DNA of 64,000 bases. Origin: Gigaspora rosea. Lineage: Eukaryota > Glomeromycota > Glomeromycetes > Diversisporales > Gigasporaceae. The translations under genes and the position numbers were made by a program. The notes beneath the pieces were generated by a model. That model saw only the letters and a list, made by a program, of their open reading frames with translations, was not told the origin of the DNA and ran no database searches. The stretch is taken from the NCBI GenBank assembly GCA_003550325.1, contig QKWP01000125.1, forward strand, positions 103,663 through 167,662. The letters run 5' to 3'. Shown one piece after another: positions 23,507 through 35,459 of this stretch (the first letter of the stretch is position 1; each line of letters opens with the position of its first letter).

Positions 23507-26500
23507 TCAAGATTCAGTAATATTAAGCTTAATTTGACCAGAGTCAGATTGAGACAAATCTAAAAAAATTAGGTTAGATTAAAATAAATTCTTAAAGTAT
23601 AATATTAATATATTAGTTGAAAATAAATACCTTTAATTGCATTTGAAATTAATTTTGTACTAATAAGTTTGCTAGTATAAAGTTCATCGGGATGATTTGA
23701 TATTGGCAATAATTTAATAACTTTATCAGCATCTAAGAATTGCTTTTTAATTTCATCAGCATCAAGCCAACCTGATATTGTATTAGTAATATTATTAGCA
23801 TCAGGCCGTTTTTGTGGATCAGAATCCATGCATTGCCTTGCTAATTCAATATAGCAATTAGGAGTTCCAGGAGCAAACTCTGGTCTTTCTCCTTTGATAA
23901 TCTTGACAGCAAGTTTTGTATCAAACTTGTGACCATCAAAAGGTCTCTGTCCAGTTGACATTTCTGCCATAATAATACCAAACCCATAAATGTCTGCTTC
24001 TTTTGTAAACTGCTGCTCACCTGATAAAACTTCAGGAGCAACATAAGGCATGACTCCATAAATCTCACCTTTTGAAACAGATTCATCTAATTTTCTAGAC
24101 AATCCTAAATCTGCGATATAAGATTCAATTTTATTATTACTTTGGTCGTCTTGCAAAATTTACCACTATGAAAATCAGCATGAATATAATTTGCATATCT
24201 ATGAATATTATCTAGCTCATATGAAATATCTTTAAGTATCTGCAATTTAGCTTGCCACATAAGCTTGACAAAATTATTTTTTAAATATTTATGAAGATTG
24301 CTATTATTAGCATACTGAAATACTATAAAGTATTCCTTTGTTTCTGTATTTTGAGTTATTCCATATATTGCAAGTTTAGTATTCCAATATTGAATTTTAC
24401 ATGTCATTAGGCTTTTAAACTTTAAGTTTTAAAATAATGAATTTGGCTTAATAAATAATTATCAAATAAATTAGAAAAACAATAAATTAACTTACTTCTT
24501 TTAAAGGATCAAAATTGTTTTCTTTTGAACTAGTCAATGTCTTGAGCGCAACAGTGCTATTTGATTTTCGTGATCTCTTATAGTAATTATTACCATCAAT
24601 TTTTTCAAGTTTTCGTATCCCATTCAACCAGGTTGCTAAATACACGGAACCAAACCCTCCTTTACCAATTTTTTTAATATCAGATAATCTGTCAAATGGG
24701 ATCCATTCAATTGCATTTTCATAATACCTGTTTCTAAGTTGGAACATTTTTATACAATAATCAATATCTTTATTTCCACTTGTCCACTTTGTTGTCATGT
24801 CAGGGTCGCATGATAAGCACCATGCCGGTTGCGTGTTATCTTCATTACAAAATGCACACTTTCCATATTCAGCATTCCTATATAATATAATATTTTATTT
24901 CATCTGTAAATTCTACTTTGAACTTTATTTTGAATGTAAATAATTTTTATACTTACCGACTAAATTAATGCGAATGAAATGATTTGTATTAAATGATAGT
25001 AATATTAATAAGTATTTATGTTCTTGATTTGTGAACTTGTTTTTAATTCCAATGATTAATAAATGTTCTTTATACTCACTCACTGAATGAATGATTAATG
25101 CGAATGAAATGATTTGTATTACATAATAGTAATGGTAAATAAGTATTTATGTTCTTGATTTGTGAACTTGTTTTTAATTCCAATGATTAATAAATGTTCT
25201 TTATACTCACTCACTAAATTAATGCGAATGAAATGATTTGTATTACATAATAGTAATGGTAAATAAGTATTTATGTTCTTGATTTGTGAACTTGTTTTTA
25301 ATTCCAATGATTAATAAATGTTCTTTATACTCACTCACTAAATTAATGCGAATGAAATGATTTGTATTACATAATAGTAATGGTAAATAAGTATTTATGT
25401 TCTTGATTTGTGAACTTGTTTTTAATTCCAATGATTAATAAATGTTCTTTATACTCACAGACTAAATTAATGCGAATGAAATGATTTGTATTACATAATA
25501 GTAATGGTAAATAAGTATTTATGTTCTTGATTTGTGAACTTGTTTTTAATTCCAATGATTAATAAATGTTCTTTATACTCACAGACTAAATTAATGCGAA
25601 TGAAATGATTTGTATTACATAATAGTAATGGTAAATAAGTATTTATGTTCTTGATTTGTGAACTTGTTTTTAATTCCAATGATTAATAAATGTTCTTTAT
25701 ACTCACAGACTAAATTAATGCGAATGAAATGATTTGTATTACATAATAGTAATGGTAAATAAGTATTTATGTTCTTGATTTGTGAACTTGTTTTTAATTC
25801 CAATGATTAATAAATGTTCTTTATACTCACAGACTAAATTAATGCGAATGAAATGATTTGTATTACATAATAGTAATGGTAAATAAGTATTTATGTTCTT
25901 GATTTGTGAACTTGTTTTTAATTCCAATGATTAATAAATGTTCTTTATACTCACAGACTAAATTAATGCGAATGAAATGATTTGTATTACATAATAGTAA
26001 TGGTAAATAAGTATTTATGTTCTTGATTTGTGAACTTGTTTTTAATTCCAATGATTAATAAATGTTCTTTATACTCACAGACTAAATTAATGCGAATGAA
26101 ATGATTTGTATTACATAATAGTAATGGTAAATAAGTATTTATGTTCTTGATTTGTGAACTTGTTTTTAATTCCAATGATTAATAAATGTTCTTTATACTC
26201 ACAGACTAAATTAATGCGAATGAAATGATTTGTATTACATAATAGTAATGGTAAATAAGTATTTATGTTCTTGATTTGTGAACTTGTTTTTAATTCCAAT
26301 GATTAATAAATGTTCTTTATACTCACAGACTAAATTAATGCGAATGAAATGATTTGTATTACATAATAGTAATGGTAAATAAGTATTTATGTTCTTGATT
26401 TGTGAACTTGTTTTTAATTCCAATGATTAATAAATGTTCTTTATACTCACAGACTAAATTAATGCGAATGAAATGATTTGGAAGGTATTATTACATAATA

Positions 26501-27259
26501 CGGTAAATAAGTATTAATGTTCTTGATTTTGAACTTATTTGCCATTTTGAATTTAATAATTATTTAATGTTCTTTATATTTACGGGACTTACGGGCTAAA
26601 TCAACACAAATAATTAATATTTATGAACTTAATTAACTAATTTTAATTAATAGATTTTTTTATACTTACTCACTGATAATTAAAATTGAATTCTTAAAAT
26701 TATTTGAGATATTTTCAATTCTTAAAATAATAATTTTGAGATTAGCTTACTTTTGATCCCATTTCCAAAACTTATTCTCATTCTTTTCCACGCCAATTCC
26801 ATAATAGTAACAAATGGCAGTTTTGCGAATTCCCATTGAATTATCAGCTTCAGCTGACTTCAAATAATATTCAAATGCTTTATACTTATCGATTTCAACC
26901 CCAATTCCTAAATAATAACAATATCCAACTTGATACATTCCGTTTGGATTATTCAGGTCAGTCGATTTTTGGTAATAATTGAAAGCCATTTTTTCATCTT
27001 TTTTTACTCCAATTCCATGTTCGTAACAATAACCAAGCCAGAAAGTACCATCAGGATCATTCTTATCGGCTAACTTTTGACAATTATTGATATCCAGTTG
27101 GTTAAAAGTATTGGTAACCTGAGTAATATCTTTTGCTAATTGTTCTCCCATCAATTCTATATTTTCCATTTCTGGTTTTGATTTAAAAAAAAAAGCCAAC
27201 AGTGTTAATGCATTACATACCGATCCTGTATATTTATTTACAATGGATATACAAAACAA
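23507..27259 (-). CDS. Sel1-repeat / TKL-like protein kinase, one frameshift
   Basis: Inferred exons in transcript order: 27259-26751, 24877-24496, 24419-23631, 23559-23507. Exon 1 has Sel1-like repeats (GYCYEHGIGVKKDEKMAFNY and two more). It joins exon 2 in frame: DQK|NAEYGKCAFC. Exon 2 has a CxxC...CxxC zinc ribbon, WTSGN, EWIPFDRL, glycine loop IGKGGFGSVY and VALK lysine. Exon 3 has the hinge (VFQYANNSNL), catalytic IHADFHSG, ADLGLS in place of DFG, and APEVL; exon 4 ends ITES. It probably phosphorylates Ser/Thr in signalling. One base is missing near 24157 right after HADFHSG, shifting the frame before LQDD; the total length is one short of a multiple of three. That is a real lesion or a sequencing error. 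The start at 27259 or the Met at 27169 is uncertain, and an upstream exon is possible. Confidence 0.82.
24957..26500 (-). repeat. 124-bp tandem array inside the Sel1-kinase intron
   Basis: About twelve units, most apparently identical, fill most of the 1,873-bp intron 24878-26750. On the gene strand each unit starts GTGAGTATAAAGAACATTTA and ends GCATTAATTTAG, followed by three bases (TCT in most units, a different GTGAGTGAG-type junction in the first three) and the next GTGAGTAT. Each unit therefore has the form of a 121-base GT-AG intron. The small repeated open frames inside are a by-product of the array. The unit is the same family as the diverged array at 2755-4250. Confidence 0.95.
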
Positions 27260-29682
27260 TTAATTAGTAAGAATTTTACCCTAAAAAATGATTGTACTTA
27301 CGTACGTACGTACTAACCTGTTAGTATCATCTCTGTACGACGTACGTACGTATGTGCATACCTGATACAATAAGTACGTAGCCGATAAGTGTTACATTGC
27401 CTCAACGAATACTAATTTTGTAAATAACTTGTTAGCTGTCAATAATGATATGCAAGTATGCTATTATGTCTCTTACGGAGTGCTGTTTGAATTTGAAAAA
27501 ATTAAATGAGAATTCGTTACGAATGATCAAGATTGATTACTAACCAAAATGACAAGTTAAAGCAATCATCAATTACCTGTTGAACATAACCTTATAACCT
27601 CATTCATCGAACCAACATATATATATACGCACTGTATGTATACGTACGTACGTACGAACGTATTTATCTCTTTTGTTAGCGTTAACTATTGTTCGATTTG
27701 TAATACGTATAAACATATGCATATGTGTACATTATCGAAACCTATTAGGAATTGATGGCTGATAACTATCACGTGAATATGGACTGCCCGGACCAATTCA
27801 TTCGGGAAGACAGGCCCGATCCACGGTCACAACTGACGTACCTGGAGACTCTTTGCACAGCGTCAGTAATTTGAAGTTGTGTAATAAGCTACTGTAATGA
27901 AGTAAAATTTTAATTTTTAATATTGTAAACATTTTCCTTATTTGTATTATTCCCCAATGTAAATAATTCATACTAAAATGGTGGCTTAGTGGCTTAAGCA
28001 CATGAATATCATTGTGGCCACATTAAGACATGGGGATGGGTACGTATACGTAGCCGTTTAAACTTGATGGGCAATGAAAGTTAGCAAAGCCCGCTGCGTA
28101 AACGTAGCCAAGGGAGCGTAAATGTAGCCAGGGCAGCGTGAATAGAGATACTATAGTCCAAGCCGCGTAAATACAAATAGAATTCAAAATGTATATAAAG
28201 GCCTTGAGTTCAAGGCCAAAAGAGAATAATTAAGTTCTATCATTGTTTAATTAAGTTCCTTTCGATGTACATAAAGACTACCCTTATTATTATTAAATAA
28301 ATCATACCTTTCTTTGGATACCGAAATTATATTTATCTCTGAATTCGACTTGTAACTTTAATAACCCTTTTCGTAACTCAATTCAACGGACTGAATTGAC
28401 TTGTAACCTCGAATCGGCTTTATTAAGACTCGAATTCGATATAAACCCATTTTGGTTAATTCTTCGAACTTATACACATGATTTATATCGGCCTACTGAT
28501 AGGTCTAGAGTAAAGTCTTTAAGATATTTATCTGATAAACGTTGTTTCTTTTAGTTTCACCAGTTTTAGCAAGTTCTTTTTATAGAACTTATAACCTTCC
28601 TGCACCTATGGAAAATTCTTAACCTCTGCAATGACACTCTAAAACCTGTGATACCCATTTCGATCCTACATAACCTACATAACCACCTTTAATCATACCC
28701 CGTAACCCATATATTCTTATAATTATATCTCTCTCACTGTACAGGTTGGAGCGTAAATTGGCACTATTGTCTATATTGTTTATCTGCTCTCCCAATCAAC
28801 TGTTACACTACCCTATACGCAGTTAATTTTATTTTACCTCTCTATTGATATTACTACCTTTATTAGAACGATTTATAGTTGCCTTCTTTTGTTATATATT
28901 ACAATACTTTTTTTAAATTCATTCGTGTTTACTTAGGAGTTTATAGAACTACTTAATTGAACTTAATAATTTATTCACTGCAATAAAAGCATTTTATAAG
29001 AATTATTTATAGAACGTAATAATGAACTTTTTCTTTCCTTTCTTTTTTTTTCTTTTTTTAAATAAACCTCACTTTTTTTAGGTTAATGAATTAACGCTAA
29101 AGGTTATATAATAAGTAAAAAAATTTTTTCTTATAAAATCTTTTGGATGTAAAGATAGTATAAAGGCAATCCTTGAAGTCATTATTTTATTAATATAAAT
29201 ACAACTTATCTATATAAGGGGTTTTTACCAATTTATCTTTTATGAACAAAAAGATGATAGTTTAACTTCGTGATTATAATCACTTGAATTTATTAAATAC
29301 AATATATTTGATATCTAAATGTATTAAAAAATTGATTTAGATCATTCTTCAGCTGGTTTTAATAAATGGTGCATGTTAATTAAGAATTGGCAAATGTTTA
29401 ATTGACGCAGAACATATTCTAGTCATTTATTCTAACCATCATTCTAGTTATAATAATTGCATTTAATATAATTAGTAATTTCTCAAGTATATTCATTTTT
29501 ACCAAAACATTTATTTAAAATAAAATTATCAAAATAAAAAAATACAAATAAATAAAATAAAAACAACTAAATTATAACCACTATATATTACTATATTTAT
29601 TATTTTTTAATTATCTTTTTATTTGATTAGATAGAATTTAATATGTATTCTAAAATAAATAAAATAATAATTAAATCAAATT
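27260..29682. other. Intergenic region upstream of the Sel1-kinase gene
   Basis: (ACGT)n microsatellite tracts lie at about 27299-27315, 27337-27352 and 27638-27655, just upstream of the kinase start, and could belong to its promoter region. Apart from the LTR-like sequence at 28011, I see no gene. The frame at 27798-28001 is not supported. Confidence 0.45.
28011..28330 (+). mobile_element. Possible solo LTR
   Basis: Starts TGTGGCCACATTAAG, carries short repeats of GCGTAAA.GTAGCCA, a TATA-like TGTATATAAAGGCC and later TATTAAATAAATCATACC as a poly(A)-signal-like block. The order of parts resembles the LTR-like sequences at 7037 and 34750. No second LTR or coding region was found, so the borders are guesses. 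Confidence 0.35.
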
Positions 29683-30080
29683 AAAAGAATTTAAAAGGAG
29701 TAAGGATCTGCACTCTACCGTGTTCTGGTGCCGGAGAGTACTAAAGAAACAATATACTGAGAGAAGTTAGTTTTAACAACGTGCAAGGCCATTATATAGA
29801 GGTGAAAGCCCTAACATTGAGGAAAAGGAAGTTTACAAGACTTAATATGGATGAGATTCAAGGAAAATGCATAAAGACTCATGATACAAGGTCAAAATCT
29901 TTTGAAAAGGAAAATGAAGCGAAAGTGTTCAAGAAAGCGCGACTACTCTGGTTGAGCTAGATCAAGTTCAGGAACAGAAGGAGGAAACCTCTAATAACAC
30001 GTCAATGAGTTGGTCAGAAGACGTGGACCTAGAGTTTTCTGTTGGTGAAGACTAAAGCTGCTGGTGAAACTAAACTGTAA

Positions 30081-30380
<300 letters not shown>

Positions 30381-30428
30381 TGTAATACTAATAATAAAAT
30401 TTTGATAATGTAATTTCTAGCAGTTTTA

Positions 30429-31252
30429 GGGAAGTGCAGTAAATCATGTAATTCCTGGGGTAGTCCACCAACTATCACGCCCTATATATATAGTCTAATA
30501 GCGAATAATATTGGAGAGTTCGTCAAATATATTTTTTTAAAAAATTTTATTTTTCTGTCGAACGTAAAAATCAAAAGTCAATTAATAAAAAGTTCTCTAT
30601 TACTTATGAAAATTTTGTAGTAAGTGTATTTCGACCTGCTGAATAAGGTTACTTAATCGATTTTAATCGATTTGCTAAGTAAAATTTAGACTTTACTATG
30701 TAGCAAAGTTTGTCGATTGTGGTGCGAATATATTTTTTTAATAAACTTTAATTTTTTCGTCAAACATAAAAATCAAAAGTCAATTAATAAAACGTTCTCC
30801 AATACTTATGAATATTTCGTGGTAAGTGTATTTGAATTGCTGAATAAGGTTACTTAATCGATTTTAATCGATTTGCTTAGTAAAATTTAGATTTTACTAT
30901 GTAGTGATGTTTGTTGATTGTGGGGCGAATATATTTTTTTAAAAAATTTAATTTTTCTGTCAAACGTAAAAATCAAAAGTCAATCAATAAAAAATTCTCT
31001 AATGCTTATAAACATTTTGTAGTAAGTGTATTTTGACCTGCTGAATAAGGTTACTTAATCGATTTTAATCAATTTGCTTAGTAAATTTTAGACTTTACTA
31101 TGTAGTGACCTTTGTCAATTGTGGGGTAGTTTATTTTCAGGCCAAAGACGTTGTTGAGATTTTTTTAAATATTATAAAATTTGATTGGTCAATAGTCCTA
31201 TCACTAGGGGGGACCTATGTAAACCCTAATCATGTAATTTACTGCACTTCCC
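30429..31252. mobile_element. Non-autonomous DNA transposon with three ~200-bp internal repeats
   Basis: Terminal inverted repeats GGGAAGTGCAGTAAAT at both ends, perfect for 16 bp, continuing with ATGTAATT-like words. The interior has three direct copies of a ~200-bp unit (GAATAAGGTTACTTAATCGA near 30641, 30844 and 31044). It sits inside the LINE and is therefore younger than it. No transposase. Confidence 0.8.
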
Positions 31253-31339
31253 TTATTACTAATAAATTTCAAAATAATACATTTTAATTAAAAAATTATT
31301 TAAACCAAAGTTAATTTTTTAAAAAATTTTAAACATTAC

Positions 31340-31581
<242 letters not shown>

Positions 31582-32388
31582 TGAAATTAATTAGTTTCAC
31601 CTGCAATTTTAGTGAAGACCCAACAGACACAGGTTCAAGCTTTTCCGAAGAAAGAAAAAATTTGCCAGGAAATATAAAAAAAAAGGAAAGTTCTAGAAAT
31701 ATTGCAAATAGTGCTGATGTAATGAACGTTATCATGCAGAACAATAATCTGAGCCAGAATTTTGATGATAATGCAATAAATTCATAGAATAAATCATCTG
31801 AAGGTCGTCAGTAGTCTAGTTTGTTTACAAAACTAAGCAGTAGTAGAGCAACATATTCTAATTTTGCTCACAGAGAGAGAATACACATATAAAATGATAA
31901 TGCATTAATCTTTAACTTTGAGAGTATTACAATTAACGATATTGTAGGCACTTTATATGCAAAGATGGGAAATGAGTTAGTTGCACCGAGGCTGTATTTT
32001 AGAAGAGGAAGGCGTCTATACCTCGAAGTTGTTTTTATGAATCAGAAGAGGCAACAATTTTATGCTACAAAAGAAATTGTTATTTTCAAACAAACATTGC
32101 TAGGGTATATACCAGCTAATCTTAGACGCAATTTTTTGCATGTTAAGTTACGAAATGTCCCAATGGGACCCAAAAAATTATCACAAGATGGATCAAAGAG
32201 GCCACTGAGGATATGGGCTGTGTTTTCTTGATTAAGCCCTTGGTTTATAATGGAACCCAGTGTGCGCAAACTAGTGGATTGTCACGTTCGAGACAACAGA
32301 CAACCCAGACCTTGCTAAAAGAATCCCTAAACATACTCATATTTGGAACCAGAAGGTCACTTTGAAATGGAAGGAGGCTCCCAAAGTA

Positions 32389-33028
32389 CAGTCAGACCCC
32401 CTAAATGCTACTCCTCTAAATGCTACCCCTCCTTTAATGCACGATAGAAGCATGGGCCCACTATGGGACTTATAAGTAAATGCAAGTTATTTATTCTGCA
32501 TGTGCATGCTATTTTTTTGGCCCATTATATATAAAGTCCCTTTGTAAATGCACTCACGTGATTGATAACCAATCAAATTTATTAATTTTAGATATAAAAA
32601 AAGTATGATCATTATATACTGTAGCAATATTAATTTTATCATTGTAATTGTTAATAAATTATACTAATAGTATTACATATCATTGCTTTTGTCACCCTAT
32701 TTATGCTTCGTTGCCATAATAACATCTGTACTAAATGTTGGAATTGCAAGAATCATTTCTAATAAAATTTGGTAGAATGCTTGATCTCTAGCATTTGTAT
32801 AGAAATTAGGCAATTTCAGGTGTAAAAATTCAATACTGTACATCCAAATTTTCTATTGTAAAATAATATTAAAACTTGTATACATATGTGCATGTATATA
32901 ATAAGCAGCTATATGCACACGTGATCATAATTTTTACTATGATATAATTGGCTATTCCCTAATTGCAACCCCCTAAATGCACGCCTTAGTGGCAGTCCCG
33001 ACGACGTGCACTTAGGGAGGTCTGACTG
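32389..33028. mobile_element. TA-inserting Tc1/mariner-pogo-like non-autonomous element
   Basis: Ends CAGTCAGACC...GGTCTGACTG (about 20-bp imperfect inverted repeats) with TA duplicated at 32387-32388 and 33029-33030. CTAAATGC words recur near both ends. It interrupts LINE ORF1 between KWKEAPKV and CFYC; omitting it keeps the frame across the join. The 640 bp hold no transposase. Confidence 0.85.
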
Positions 33029-34749
33029 TATGTTTTTATTGCGACAAGAAAGGTCATATAAAGAGGGATTGTAAGAAGCTTAGAAAGTCAATTGAACTTA
33101 GACAACAATAAAGGAGGCGTGGGGCACAATTAAATGATTAAACGAAAGTACAAAGACAAGATAAAATAACCTTTAGTGCAGATAATCTATATATAACAGA
33201 TGAGACATATAGTTCAAACATAGAGGGTAATAACAGCATGTCGGAAGCAGTGTGTGATAAAAGCAATGAAAATTTAGAACATGCGGTAGATGGAGCTTCT
33301 CTAGTTAATCAAGTCGAAGAAGTTATACAGGAGGTAGTTAACATGGCATATACTTCTAGAGCTGAGAATAAGAAAGTAGTGGAGACTGCTCCTGTTGGGC
33401 GAAAGAAGAAATCAGCATAGAAGAGGCTGTTAAAAGGCTCTAAGAGATAGAGGAAATGGATGTATTAGTAGAGACGGAGGGAGGATCGAAGCAGATAGGT
33501 GATGATGAAGGATTTACCCAAATAACTAGCAAAAGAAATAGGAAGAAAAATAGTAACACAGTAGTGGACAAGAAGGCTTTCCTGTATGATAAGGATAAGA
33601 GGACCTAAAAGAGACAAAACCTCTTTGAGCAGATGAATACAATTATATATAGTAGTAATTATAGATTGTATAAGCAATTTTATTCTTTTTTTATATATAT
33701 ATGCATAATACAATCAAAATAGCAATCCTAAATATAAAGGATTTAAATAGCAAACAAAAATTTCAAAAGACTATGACTTTGTCAAAATCATATAGATGCG
33801 ATTTAATTTTATTACAAGAAACCAACCTTTACAATTACTTGATTAGACTTTTTTGGCTCAGCAGTAGATATATAGCTCACACTGGACGTCAAAAACGGCA
33901 TTACTAGCAGAAAGAAAGAAGATTAAGTTGAGGAAATAAAGGAAGTATGTAATGGACGAGTATTATCAGCAAGGTTTAATTTTAAATAGCATTTTTACCT
34001 GGTCACCAATGTATACGCTCCACTGAATGTAGAAGATCGAGGTACCTTCTTTAATAATTGGTCCCCACAAAAAGATGTGGAGGTCATTAATATCGTAGCT
34101 GAGGATATAAATGTGAATATAATCCATACAAAGACAGAATCAGCCATGCAGCGCCACATAATGATCTGTTACATGAGCTTTTAAATCAGAAGATACACAA
34201 TCATGTGGATACAGCTGAGGTTATAGGACTTAAACCCTTTTTCACCTTTTATTAGAAAACACGTGGAAGCTATTTAATGCCGACTTGCTTGGACTATATA
34301 TTTATAGATGCAAATCATGCTCAATATTGTAAGGGAGTTGCTACGCAGTATGGTTATTCGGTCATTTATTGGTTGAATGTGAGTGTGTTTTGCAAAGAAT
34401 CCATTAAGAGCTGCTTTTTGGAAGTTTAATAAGAGGTATTGGTCGAACACAAGAATTAGAAAAAAGGTTGAGAAGGAATTATGCAGTATCAAGATGTAAA
34501 TAAATAGGACTTTCAAAAGTGTGTAGTTTAGTCAATTATTAGAGCATACAAACTGCAGACAGCTCTGGAGAGTAAAATCAAAAAACTTCATAAAAGGCTT
34601 ACAGAAGTGAATAGGAAGATTTTATGTAGCGACATGTATGAAGATTTACAGTTGGTCGCTGAGGATATATGGGGACATTAATAGTGTTATAGAATAGGTT
34701 TAATTTTGGTAAAAATTAGTTTGAAAATTAGAACTTAACAAGGAAATTT

Positions 34750-35232
34750 TGTAATAACTGTATTTAGTAATAGTGATATGAGAAATTGATGTGCAATGAA
34801 ACTCAATGACACTTAGCGACGCTTAACGACGCTTAGAGACGCTTAATGACGCTTAGCGACGCTTAACGACGCTTAGCGACGCTTAGCTCAATAGATATAT
34901 AAACCCACCTTATTTTCCTTAGTTTTAGACAGATCCAGACATTGTATTTTATCTTTACCTTTATATTATTTATCCTCCTCTCTTATTATTAATAAACTCT
35001 TGGGATTTCTAAGGAACAGACACCTTGGAATAGCCCTCTTGTTCAATTAATAAACTGTGTATTATCTCTTGTTGTTTTATACCGAACTGCCTCAGAGAAG
35101 TATGTAGTTTCTTACAGACCTAAAAGAAACTATACTTCCCTCTTGCACACTGCTTCACACCCAAAGTAAGGGATCTCAGGAGCCGTGTGATTGTTACTCT
35201 ATCGGAATTAAAGAAGGCTTCCGGTACTGTAA
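34750..35232 (+). mobile_element. Probable solo LTR inside the LINE
   Basis: Starts TGTAATAACTGTA and ends TACTGTAACA, imperfectly inverted ends. It has a tandem tract of GACGCTTAGC-type units at 34806-34887, a TATA-like GATATATAAACCC right after it, and ATTAATAAACTC as poly(A)-signal-like sequence. It breaks LINE ORF2 between the endonuclease and reverse transcriptase. Borders are approximate. Confidence 0.55.
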
Positions 35233-35459
35233 CAATAGAAAAGGGACAAATCATTTTTAGTAACTTTTTTTTAAATTTTAAATTAAAATATCTTAACAAC
35301 TACTATATCAAATTTAATAAAAATTTTTTTGTTTTAATTCTATAACTATATAAAATTAAAATAAAAAAAATTATTAAATTTGGTTAGGTAGTTGTTTAAT
35401 TATTTTAATTTAAAGTTGCAAAAACTTTTACTTAGAAAAAATTTGTCCCTTTTCTATTG
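35233..35459. mobile_element. MITE with 19-bp perfect ends
   Basis: CAATAGAAAAGGGACAAAT and its exact reverse complement bound 227 bp. The arms continue into related inner inverted sequence, so the element can largely fold back. It lies directly against the right end of the LTR-like sequence. Non-coding. Confidence 0.85.

Noticed and set aside
25119..26423. A row of identical 62-codon open frames on the - strand
   Set aside because: They repeat exactly with the 124-bp array and overlap each other; they are a property of the repeat inside an intron, not genes.
24957..26500. Regular array that might suggest a CRISPR
   Set aside because: The units are contiguous 124-bp direct repeats without unique spacers, in a eukaryotic gene with introns.
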